A stretch of DNA of 64,000 nucleotides, from NCBI RefSeq assembly GCF_000716675.1, contig NZ_JNXT01000040.1, positions 76,238-140,237 of the forward strand. The letters are read 5' to 3'. The stretch comes from Streptomyces alboflavus. GTDB lineage: Bacteria > Actinomycetota > Actinomycetes > Streptomycetales > Streptomycetaceae. Positions 8,417-15,459 of this stretch are shown here, one piece after another. The notes beneath the pieces are model-generated. The model was not told the DNA's origin, made no database searches, and saw only the letters and a list, made by a program, of their open reading frames with translations. The position numbers and the translations under genes are program-made. Every line of letters begins with the position of its first letter. Positions within the stretch are counted from its first letter, which is position 1.

Positions 8417-8896
8417 TCAGTGCGTGGGCAGGACGCACACGCTGTCGATGCCGAGCACGTGGTTGAGCCTGCCGAACGCGAGCCACGAGCCGATGCTCAT
8501 GCTCAGCTCCACGATCTCCGCCTGGCTGTAGTGCGCCCGCATCCGCTCCCAGAACGCCTCGTCGAGACCGTGGTGGTCCAGGGCGTACCGCTCGGCGTAC
8601 TCGGCGGCGAGCCGGGTGCGGTCGTCGAAGGCGTCGGTGGTGCGCCACGCGGTGACCGCGTCCGCGAAGCCGTCCTCGACCTTCTTCCCGTCGCGCTCGG
8701 TGCGCCAGTCCAGGCAGAAGACACACCCGTTGATCTGCGCGGTCCGCAGCCGCGCCGCCTCGAACTCGCGCAGTCCGAGGGTCGTGTGCTCGTAGACCGC
8801 CATCGAGAAGTTCGCGGCGGCGGCACCGATGCCGGGGACCATCTCGCCCCACACGTACCCGATCGGTTCCTTGCCTTCGGGAATGTCGATGATCAT
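8417..8896 (-). CDS. Carboxymuconolactone decarboxylase / AhpD-like protein
   Basis: A 159-residue all-helical protein with the CxxC pair of the AhpD-like fold (NGCVFCLDWR, cysteines about 58 and 61), then a downstream region ending SWLAFGRLNHVLGI. Family members are peroxidase partners or decarboxylases, and the CxxC is the redox or proton-relay site. The ATG at 8896 overlaps the upstream stop codon as ATGA, so it is cotranscribed and coupled with the NAD-binding gene before it. That pairing suggests a shared catabolic or detoxifying step, which is inference. Confidence 0.85.
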   Translation of the reverse strand: MIIDIPEGKEPIGYVWGEMVPGIGAAAANFSMAVYEHTTLGLREFEAARLRTAQINGCVFCLDWRTERDGKKVEDGFADAVTAWRTTDAFDDRTRLAAEYAERYALDHHGLDEAFWERMRAHYSQAEIVELSMSIGSWLAFGRLNHVLGIDSVCVLPTH

Positions 8897-9972
8897 GGCA
8901 GCTTCCTTCCCAGGCTGCCCACCGCGGGCCGCAGCGGGACGTCGAGGGCGTCGTAGAGTCCGGGCTCCGCCGCCGCGAGCCAGTCGATGGCGCCCACCAG
9001 GCGGCCCACCGCGGTGGCGTTGCCGCCCGCCGACCGGTTCTCGCCCTCGTCGCTCGCCTCGACGGTGACCGCGATGCGCGGACGGCCCTCGATGAGGACC
9101 CGGTGCGCGCCGTCGCCGTCCGGGGGAGTCGGCCAGTCCGGGGCGCAGGAGGGGTGGATGCGTGTGACGTGCTCGATGACGATCCGGGGCTCGCCCGCGA
9201 CGACGCCCTGCACCTCGAACCGCACGGCGCCCTGCGTGCCCGCCTCGAACCGCCCCATGGTGCGGGTGGTCACGGCCGCGTCGAGCGGGCGGCGCTCCAC
9301 CGTCTCGCGGATCTCGTCGAGTTCGACGCCGAGGGCGCGGCACATCAGCCGTATCTGCCCGCCCCACACCATGGTCGGCACCGACTCCGCGAGCATCAAA
9401 GGCTCGTACGCCATCGGGTGCCCCATCCCGATCAGATCGCGGACCGAGGTCTCCTGGTCGTACGTCGAGTAGTCGAAGATCTCCTGACAGCGGATCACGT
9501 CCATGGTGGTGCCGAGTCCGCTGACCAGGAGCGGCAGCACGTCGTTGGCCCAGCCCGGGTCGACACCGGACACGAACAGCGAGCCGCCCCCGGCCGCGAC
9601 CGCGGCGAGGACCGGATCCCGCAGTTCGGGCGGGGCGCCCACCTTGTCGTAGAGCGCGTACAGCGAGGGCGTCACGACCACGGCCCCGGCGCCGATCGCC
9701 CTGATGACGTCGGCCATCGCCTCGTCCGGGCGGATGTCACCGGACGCCGCGTACACCACGGCCCGCGGCCGGGCGGCGAGCACCGCCTCGACGTCGTCGG
9801 TGGCCGCGACCCCGAGCCCCCGGTCGAGCCCGGCGAGCTCCCCGGCGTCGCGGCCGACCTTGGCGGGGTCGTGCACCACCACGGCCGCCAGCTCCAGCGC
9901 CGGATGGGCGTCGACAGCGCGGATCGCCGCGCGCCCCACATTGCCCGTGCCCCAGACCACCGTGGAAATCAT
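8893..9972 (-). CDS. NAD(P)-binding dihydrodipicolinate-reductase-like oxidoreductase
   Basis: A protein of about 359 residues with an N-terminal Rossmann domain (VVWGTGNVGRAAIRAV, residues 5-20, glycine-rich dinucleotide loop) and a C-terminal catalytic domain. The build matches the group annotated as dihydrodipicolinate reductase N-terminal domain proteins, which includes 2,4-diaminopentanoate dehydrogenase. PSCAPDWPTPP near the C-terminal third and VSGVDPGWAND are characteristic blocks. Start choice is uncertain: ATG 9972 has no clear ribosome site, while GTG 10002 follows AGGAA too closely. It overlaps the next gene by 4 bp. Confidence 0.8.
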   Translation of the reverse strand: MISTVVWGTGNVGRAAIRAVDAHPALELAAVVVHDPAKVGRDAGELAGLDRGLGVAATDDVEAVLAARPRAVVYAASGDIRPDEAMADVIRAIGAGAVVVTPSLYALYDKVGAPPELRDPVLAAVAAGGGSLFVSGVDPGWANDVLPLLVSGLGTTMDVIRCQEIFDYSTYDQETSVRDLIGMGHPMAYEPLMLAESVPTMVWGGQIRLMCRALGVELDEIRETVERRPLDAAVTTRTMGRFEAGTQGAVRFEVQGVVAGEPRIVIEHVTRIHPSCAPDWPTPPDGDGAHRVLIEGRPRIAVTVEASDEGENRSAGGNATAVGRLVGAIDWLAAAEPGLYDALDVPLRPAVGSLGRKLP

Positions 9973-10061
9973 GCGGCGGAGGGTAACGACAGGGCCTCGC
10001 ACTTCCTAGAGGCACGACCGCACCTTGTGCGCGCGACGCGGGGCGGGGCAGCGCCCGGACG

Positions 10062-11039
10062 TCAGCGGCCGAGGGCGTACAGGTGCCGGTGCAGCGCCTG
10101 ATGGCCCTCGGCGGTGGGGTGCAGGCCGTCCACGAGGAGACCGGCGTTGTCGCGCAGCGGCTCCCACACGTCGAGGTGGTCGACGTGGTGGTCCGCGCAC
10201 CAGTCCCGCAGGAACGCGCGCAGGGCCAGGGCCCTGTCCTGGGTGAAGCGCAGGCCTTCGTAGGCGTGGGTCCGGGACTCGTCGACCCAGGTCGGCCCCG
10301 CGACGACGAGGCGCGCGTTGTGGCTGAGGGCCGTGGCGGCCAGCGCGCGCAGACTGGCGGCGATGTCCGTCAGCCAGTCCTCGGGGGCCGGGCCGGTGAG
10401 CGGGAGCGCGGAGTCGTTGATGCCGGCGGCGACGAGGAGCGTGTCGGGCAGGCGCGGGGCGAGCAGGGCGGGCGTCTGCGCGCTGACGTCGCGCAGGGTG
10501 CTTCCGGGGACGGCGAGGTTGAACACCCGGTGCTCGGTCTCGTTCGCGGCGATGTGGGTGGCCGCGAGGCGGGCCGCCCAGCCGCCGTCGGGATCGCAGC
10601 GGCCGTACGCGATGCTGTCGCCGACGATCACGATGCGGGCGGCCGGGCGCAGCGGCTTCGCGTCCAGGTAGGCCCAGGCGCTCTCCCCGGACGACAGCAG
10701 GACCCGGCGGCGGACGTAGTCGTCGACCTCGTAGGCGTCGGCCGCGGCGAGGTCGTCGTCGGTGAGGTGCAGGACGGCGCCCTCGACCGCGGAGCCGTGC
10801 TTGCGGGCCAGGGTGAGGTGGACGTCGAGGCCGCTGGTGGCGATGACGGCGGGGTCGGTGATCGGCAGGGGCCTGGTGGTGTGGCCCGCGAGGGACGCGG
10901 GGGTGCTGGGGACGGCCCGGCCGAACAGGGAGGTCTGGACCCGCTCGTCCAGCAGGGTGCCGAAGGAGAACAGGGTGTGCGGGCGAAGCGGGTTCACCTC
11001 GGGCGCCAAGGCCTTTCTTCCGGGAAAGTGGAAGATCAT
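10062..11039 (-). CDS. Gamma-glutamylcyclotransferase-like / SGNH hydrolase fusion
   Basis: A 325-residue two-domain protein. Residues about 20-130 look like a GGCT/AIG2-like domain: LFSFGTLLDERVQTSLFGR near the start, AADAYEVDDYVRRRV containing the expected acidic residue, and AWAYLD at the end. Residues about 135-325 are an SGNH (GDSL) hydrolase with all blocks: GDSIAYG (Ser nucleophile), a downstream glycine, GINDSA (Asn) and DGLHPTAEGH (Asp/His). Its ATG overlaps the stop of the MFS gene as ATGA, so it is the last gene of the lanthipeptide operon. GGCT-like enzymes can release gamma-glutamyl groups and SGNH enzymes cleave or transfer acyl groups. A role in product tailoring, deprotection or resistance is inferred from position only. 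Confidence 0.82.
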   Translation of the reverse strand: MIFHFPGRKALAPEVNPLRPHTLFSFGTLLDERVQTSLFGRAVPSTPASLAGHTTRPLPITDPAVIATSGLDVHLTLARKHGSAVEGAVLHLTDDDLAAADAYEVDDYVRRRVLLSSGESAWAYLDAKPLRPAARIVIVGDSIAYGRCDPDGGWAARLAATHIAANETEHRVFNLAVPGSTLRDVSAQTPALLAPRLPDTLLVAAGINDSALPLTGPAPEDWLTDIAASLRALAATALSHNARLVVAGPTWVDESRTHAYEGLRFTQDRALALRAFLRDWCADHHVDHLDVWEPLRDNAGLLVDGLHPTAEGHQALHRHLYALGR

Positions 11040-12379
11040 CCTATGTGCGCGTCACCGGCCCCGTCCGGCCGGGGGACCTGCGGCGTCGCAGGTGGGGGCG
11101 GCGAGGGGCGGCTGGCGTCGGCCGCGTTCTCCGCATTCCCCGCCTCGCCGTCGGGCGACCGGAACGTCCCCTCGCCCGGCGACACCGCGGCCAGCATCGC
11201 GAGCAGCCCCCCGAAGACCAGGAACACCGCGGGCGTCGGCATCCCCTCCAGCATCACCCCGGCCAGCGCCGCCCCCAGCGGCGGCGTGGCCATGAACAGC
11301 AGCCCGATCGTGCTGTTCGTACGGCCCTGGAGGTGGCCCGGGGTGTGGCGCAGGCGGGCGAGGGTCAGCACCGAAGCGGAGACGGCCACCGCGAGGGCGC
11401 ACCCCGCGAGCAGCGCGGCGAGCGCCGTCGCCGCCGAGGTCAGGGCCATCGCGGCGACCAGGGCCGCGCACACGACGCCGGTGGCGAGCAGGAGCGTGGC
11501 CGGCGGCAGGCGTCTGCCCGCGAGCGGGGCCAGCATCACCCCGGCCATCGCACCGACCGCCGAAGTCGCCGTGACCATCCCGACGGACAGCGCCGACACC
11601 CCCTGCCGGGCGATGGTCACGACGATCGCCAGATACACCCCGTCGAAGACGAAGTTCTGCGCCGACGCCACCAACGTCAGCCGCCGCAGCAGGCGTTGGC
11701 GCCACAGAAAGCGCAGCCCCGTCGTGAACGACGGCCACCAGCCCTCCCGCGCCCCCGGCGGAGCGCCCGGACGCACCCGGAGCGCAAGGACGCAGCACAC
11801 CGAGACCGTGTACGAGGCGCAGTCCAGCCAGAACGGCCAGCTCGCCCCTACGCCGAACAGGGCGCCGCCGACCACAGGACCCAACAGGTAGGCGGCCTGC
11901 CCGCGCACCTGGTTGACGGCGAGGGCCGTGGGCAGCCTGGACTCGGGCACGACCTCCCGCACCAGCGGCAGCACCGCCGCGTTGAACGGGGCGGTGAGGA
12001 ACCCGAGGACCGCCCCCGCGACCAGCAGCACCGGCAGGGACGCGAGTCCGGCGAGGACCGCCGCCGCGAGCGCCGCGCTCGCCACCGCCCGGCCCGCCTC
12101 GCAGAGCAGCAGCACCGTGCGGCGGTCGAACCGGTCGGCGATCGGCCCCGCGGGAAGGCACGCGAGCGCGAGCGAACCCGTCCACACCGCCTCCACCAGG
12201 CCGACGTGCAACGGCGATCCCGTGGAGCGCAGCACGAGCAGCGGCAGCGCGATGGCGGACGCGCCCGAGCCGAGCAGGGACAACCCCTGTCCGGCGCACA
12301 GGAGTTGGAAGTCCCGGTTGCGGCGGAGGCTGTCGGGCGCGACGGCCCCCCGCCGCACGGCGACACCCCCCTGCCTCAC
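11036..12379 (-). CDS. MFS transporter, probable lanthipeptide exporter
   Basis: A 447-residue, 12-helix major facilitator protein. FQLLCAGQGLSLLGSGASAI opens helix 1, and the loop 2-3 signature is GPIADRFDRRTVLLL. A typical central break precedes TTGLRFLWRQRLLRRL, and the C-terminus is proline-rich. The GTG start at 12379 overlaps the LanKC1 stop (GTGA), so it is translationally coupled. The frame is open further upstream but only as antisense-like sequence of LanKC1. Placement between a LanKC and a tailoring gene suggests export of the mature peptide, where many clusters would have an ABC transporter. Confidence 0.87.
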   Translation of the reverse strand: MRQGGVAVRRGAVAPDSLRRNRDFQLLCAGQGLSLLGSGASAIALPLLVLRSTGSPLHVGLVEAVWTGSLALACLPAGPIADRFDRRTVLLLCEAGRAVASAALAAAVLAGLASLPVLLVAGAVLGFLTAPFNAAVLPLVREVVPESRLPTALAVNQVRGQAAYLLGPVVGGALFGVGASWPFWLDCASYTVSVCCVLALRVRPGAPPGAREGWWPSFTTGLRFLWRQRLLRRLTLVASAQNFVFDGVYLAIVVTIARQGVSALSVGMVTATSAVGAMAGVMLAPLAGRRLPPATLLLATGVVCAALVAAMALTSAATALAALLAGCALAVAVSASVLTLARLRHTPGHLQGRTNSTIGLLFMATPPLGAALAGVMLEGMPTPAVFLVFGGLLAMLAAVSPGEGTFRSPDGEAGNAENAADASRPSPPPPATPQVPRPDGAGDAHIG

Positions 12380-14949
12380 CTCGGCACCCCGACCGGCGTC
12401 CGCGCCTCCAGGAACGGCAGCGCGGTGCGGCGCGGGTCCCGCGGACCGCCCCGCAGCGCGGTGTGCACGGCGAGCAGCACCCCCGCCGTGCCGGTGGCGA
12501 GGTCCATGGACAGGCGCAGCAGGCCGTCGAGCGCGAAGGCCCGCCGCCCCCGGAAGCGCACGCTGTGGAGGCCCAGGCCGCGCAGGTGCGGAGCCAGTGC
12601 GGGGCCTGGGCCGGTCAGATGGGCGGTGGCGTGCAGGAGCCCCGCCTGACCGTCCAGGAGGCCGGGGGAGAGCAGGAGTTCCGTGCCCAGTCCGTCGCGG
12701 ATGCGGTCGCGTACACGTGCGTAGCAGGGGTCGTCGGTGCGCCGGACGTACGCGTCGAGGACCAGGCCGATCCCGGCGCTGCCGCGGTCGAGGGTCGAGA
12801 GCCACCGCTGCCCGTCCCTGACCTGGACCCGGCCCTCGCGGGGCGCCCCGCAGCGGCCGAGGTCGCGGGCAAGCGCGGTCTCCGCGAGGCGCAGCCACCG
12901 GTCGTCGTCCGTCGCCGCGTGCAGGTGGACGAAGAGCAGGGCCGGGCCCGACCAGCCGTGGGCGAGCCCCACGGCGTCGGTCGGGCCCGGCAGCCGCCCC
13001 CCGCCGGTGACGGTCCGCGCGAGGCGCTCCCCCAGAGCCCGCGCGGCGTCCACGTCACCGAAGCGCAGCCGCGCCAGACCGATCCCCGCGAGGCCGCCGA
13101 ACAGGCCCGCGCCGCACCGGTCGAGCCCGATGCCGTCGATCCGGTCGAGGGCCGCGCGCCCCTGGTCGGTCCGGCCCAGCTCGTCCAGGACGTACGCGAC
13201 GCCCGCGAGCCCGTCGTACAGCCCCGGGCGCGGCCAGCGGGTGCGCTCTGCTGCCCGCGCCAGCCAGTCCACGTACTCCTCGAAGGCCCCCTCGAACGCG
13301 GGGGCCTCGCCGTACCCGCAGACGAGCAGCGCGTGCAGGACGCCCGCCGCGCCGAACGCGAGCGACGCGCCCTGGTTGTCGAACTGCCGCACGTCGCCCG
13401 GGAAGAGACGGTCCTCGCGCTCCGGCGTCGCGCTGAGCCGGATTGCCTCGGCCAGCGAGTCCAGGGCGGGGCCGACGTCGGCACCGGGCGCCTCCGGCCA
13501 GGGCGAGCCGTCCGGCGGGACGTCGTGGTCGGCGCGCGGCCAGTGCGGCGGCGGGGTCAGCCGTTCGCACAGCGCGGCGGTGAACTCGGGCCGCACCGGG
13601 AAGCGCCTCCGCGTCCAGTCCGTCAGCTGGACGTACTTGTCCCGGTCGAAGCGCAGCAGCGGTGTCAGCGGACAGAACAGCGCGAGGCTCACCGCAGCGA
13701 GCCCGTATTCGTCCACGGACCGCCCCGACCGCGCCCAGCGGGCGGTGAACCCGGGCGTGCCGAGCGCGGGCCGGTGGTCGTCGGCCTCCGCGAACGCCGT
13801 CTCGAAGTCGACGAGGCACACGCTGTCGTCCGGACGCACCATGATGTTGCCGGGCTGGAGGTCCCCGAAGACGACGCCCCGCGCGTGCAGTGCGGCCACC
13901 GCCTCCTCGACGCGGCCGATGAGACCCAGGGCCCAGAGCGTGTACGCGGCGACGTCCGACTCGTCCGCGCCGTCCCTGAACAGCGGGTGCCGACGGCCCA
14001 CCGCCTCCTGCAGGGTCTCGCCCTCGACCAGCTCCTCCACCAGGAAGTGGTGCTCCCAGTGCCGGACGCGCCCGTACAGCGCGGGCACGCACCCGAGCCC
14101 GGCAAGGTGCTCCAGCATCTTCTGCTCGTGCGCGAGCCGGGCCACGGCGTCCGCGCCCCGGTCGTCGAGACCGGCGTGCGGCCGCGCCTCGCGGAGGACC
14201 ACGCGGCGGCCGGTGCTCTGGTCCACGGCGCGGTAGACCCCGCCGCCGTTGGAGAAGTGCAGCGCCTTCTCCACCCGGTACGGGAAGCCACCGGGCGCGA
14301 CCGCCCGGGACGCCTCGATGCGCGCCGCGAGGAAGCCCGGCGGCTCCACCCACGGCGGCACCCGGAACGACGTGCCCCGCACATCGGGCAGCAGGACGCC
14401 GTCGGGGCCCTCGATCGCCGGGACGTACTCGCCGTCCGGCGCGAAGCAGTAGGCCAGGTGGAACCCGCCGTAGCGCACGTACAGCGGGCCGTCCTGCCAG
14501 CGCAGGTCGCTCAGGACGTACGCGCCCTCGATCCCGCCGAGGAGTGCGGTGAGCCCGGTCAGCGTCCGTTCCAGCTCCCGCTCGTCGGCCGGGTAGACGG
14601 TGACGAGCTTGCCGCTTGCCGAGCGTGGTGCCTGCTTGCTGTTCATGTGGTGGAAGAGCACGGGGCTGCGCAGGAACTTGAAGCTGACGGAGTGCCTGGT
14701 GCAGTGGTCCCAGACGGTGTTGACGACGTGCTCGGCGCGGTCCGCCGTGGCCGAGGCGTGGATCTTCCAGCCCTGGCGGGGCAGCGGGACGCCGTCGCGG
14801 TGCAGGCTGATCCAGCCGCCGCGCTCCGTTCGCACCCACCCCGAGGGCGCCGGACTGCCGGTGCGCGCGAAGCGCTGCCCGGTGTCGTCGATGCGGTCGA
14901 GCGCGTCCACGAAGCAGTCGTCGGCGACGAGGTGGCCCTGAGCGAGCAT
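12376..14949 (-). CDS. Class III lanthipeptide synthetase (LanKC1), kinase residues intact
   Basis: An 857-residue protein with the three-part class III layout. The N-terminal phosphoSer/Thr lyase region keeps GWKIHAS (His64), Lys91 in FKFLRS, Lys114 in SASGKLVTVYP and LRWQDGPLYVRYGGF (Arg150, Tyr160). The central Ser/Thr kinase has FGDLQPGNIM (Asp363, Asn368) and LVDFETAF (Asp381). The C-terminal LanC-like domain is an alpha-toroid (PGLYDGLAGVAYVLDELG, LAHGWSGPALLF, LLDGQAGLLHA). The zinc-binding Cys-Cys-His set of LanC and class IV LanL is absent, which points to class III. In the family such enzymes phosphorylate, eliminate and cyclise Ser/Thr with Cys. It lies 252 bp after the second precursor gene, past a strong hairpin, and is coupled to the exporter. 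Confidence 0.93.
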   Translation of the reverse strand: MLAQGHLVADDCFVDALDRIDDTGQRFARTGSPAPSGWVRTERGGWISLHRDGVPLPRQGWKIHASATADRAEHVVNTVWDHCTRHSVSFKFLRSPVLFHHMNSKQAPRSASGKLVTVYPADERELERTLTGLTALLGGIEGAYVLSDLRWQDGPLYVRYGGFHLAYCFAPDGEYVPAIEGPDGVLLPDVRGTSFRVPPWVEPPGFLAARIEASRAVAPGGFPYRVEKALHFSNGGGVYRAVDQSTGRRVVLREARPHAGLDDRGADAVARLAHEQKMLEHLAGLGCVPALYGRVRHWEHHFLVEELVEGETLQEAVGRRHPLFRDGADESDVAAYTLWALGLIGRVEEAVAALHARGVVFGDLQPGNIMVRPDDSVCLVDFETAFAEADDHRPALGTPGFTARWARSGRSVDEYGLAAVSLALFCPLTPLLRFDRDKYVQLTDWTRRRFPVRPEFTAALCERLTPPPHWPRADHDVPPDGSPWPEAPGADVGPALDSLAEAIRLSATPEREDRLFPGDVRQFDNQGASLAFGAAGVLHALLVCGYGEAPAFEGAFEEYVDWLARAAERTRWPRPGLYDGLAGVAYVLDELGRTDQGRAALDRIDGIGLDRCGAGLFGGLAGIGLARLRFGDVDAARALGERLARTVTGGGRLPGPTDAVGLAHGWSGPALLFVHLHAATDDDRWLRLAETALARDLGRCGAPREGRVQVRDGQRWLSTLDRGSAGIGLVLDAYVRRTDDPCYARVRDRIRDGLGTELLLSPGLLDGQAGLLHATAHLTGPGPALAPHLRGLGLHSVRFRGRRAFALDGLLRLSMDLATGTAGVLLAVHTALRGGPRDPRRTALPFLEARTPVGVPR

Positions 14950-14995
14950 GGTGCGTGCTCCTTTCCGGAGTCGTTCGGAGTGCGGGGGCAGGGAC

Positions 14996-15042
14996 GCGGA
15001 GCCGTGCGGTGCCAGGGGTGCGGAGCCGTGCGGTGCCAGGGG
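14996..15042. repeat. 24-bp direct tandem duplication in the LanKC1 leader
   Basis: Two copies of a 24-bp unit beginning GCGGAGCCGTGCGGTGCCAG, identical over 23 bp, lie 47-94 bp upstream of the LanKC1 start. They are in the untranslated leader between the precursor genes and the synthetase. Confidence 0.9.
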
Positions 15043-15087
15043 CGGCGATGACGTTCCGGGTCACGGGTGGCGAAGGCGGCGGCGCAC

Positions 15088-15121
15088 GGGGCTCCTGGAC
15101 CGGGAGAGGTCCAGGAGCCCC
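15088..15121 (-). terminator. Stem-loop between precursor genes and LanKC1
   Basis: A perfect 13-bp stem GGGGCTCCTGGAC with an 8-nt loop lies 80 bp after the last precursor peptide stop and 140 bp before LanKC1. In RiPP operons a partial terminator or RNA-stabilising hairpin at this point raises precursor mRNA over synthetase mRNA. That role is inferred. Confidence 0.8.
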
Positions 15122-15200
15122 GGCTGCCACCGGTGGCACCGGTCGCCCGCCGGCCGAGAGGGGCCACGGCCGGAAGGCGATCGGGGTGGCAAGCTGTGCG

Positions 15201-15296
15201 TCAGGCGACGCCGCGGGCGCTCTCGAAGCTGTTGGCGCAGGGCCACAGGGAGGGGGTCTCCTCCTCGAGTTCCTGCAGTTCCAGGATCTCCGCCAT
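15201..15296 (-). CDS. Lanthipeptide precursor peptide LanA1
   Basis: A 31-residue peptide too short for ordinary gene callers. The leader begins MAEILELQELEEE; I/L-L-x-L-Q is the recognition motif of class III leaders. The core starts about TPSLWPCANS and ends FESARGVA, so it has Thr14, Ser16, Cys20, Ser23 and Ser26 as modifiable residues and a single Cys. A textbook ribosome site (AGGAGGTGA) lies 7 bp before the ATG. It follows LanA2 by 60 bp on the same strand and is identical to it from residue 7 to 23. A Ser16-to-Cys20 lanthionine ring is the simplest prediction. Confidence 0.85.
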   Translation of the reverse strand: MAEILELQELEEETPSLWPCANSFESARGVA

Positions 15297-15356
15297 GTGT
15301 GTCACCTCCTCGGGACGGTCGCCGTGGTGGCGGGTGGACGCGTGGTGCGGCGCGCG

Positions 15357-15452
15357 TCAGCCCATGCCGATGCTGCTGTGCGAGCTGTTGGCGCAGGGCC
15401 ACAGGGAGGGGGTCTCCTCCTCGAGCTCCTGCAGGTCCAAGATCTCCGACAT
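15357..15452 (-). CDS. Lanthipeptide precursor peptide LanA2
   Basis: A 31-residue peptide. The leader is MSEILDLQELEEE and the core TPSLWPCANS is followed by SHSSIGMG, giving more serines after the cysteine than in LanA1. The start ATG lies 7 bp after the LanKC2 stop codon and its AGGAGGTGA ribosome site overlaps the end of LanKC2, so translation may be coupled. Both peptides share residues 7-23 exactly and differ in the last eight, as expected of a duplicated precursor with a conserved ring and a variable tail. The labionin motif SxxSxxxC is not present. Confidence 0.85.
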   Translation of the reverse strand: MSEILDLQELEEETPSLWPCANSSHSSIGMG

Positions 15453-15459
15453 CCGGGAA

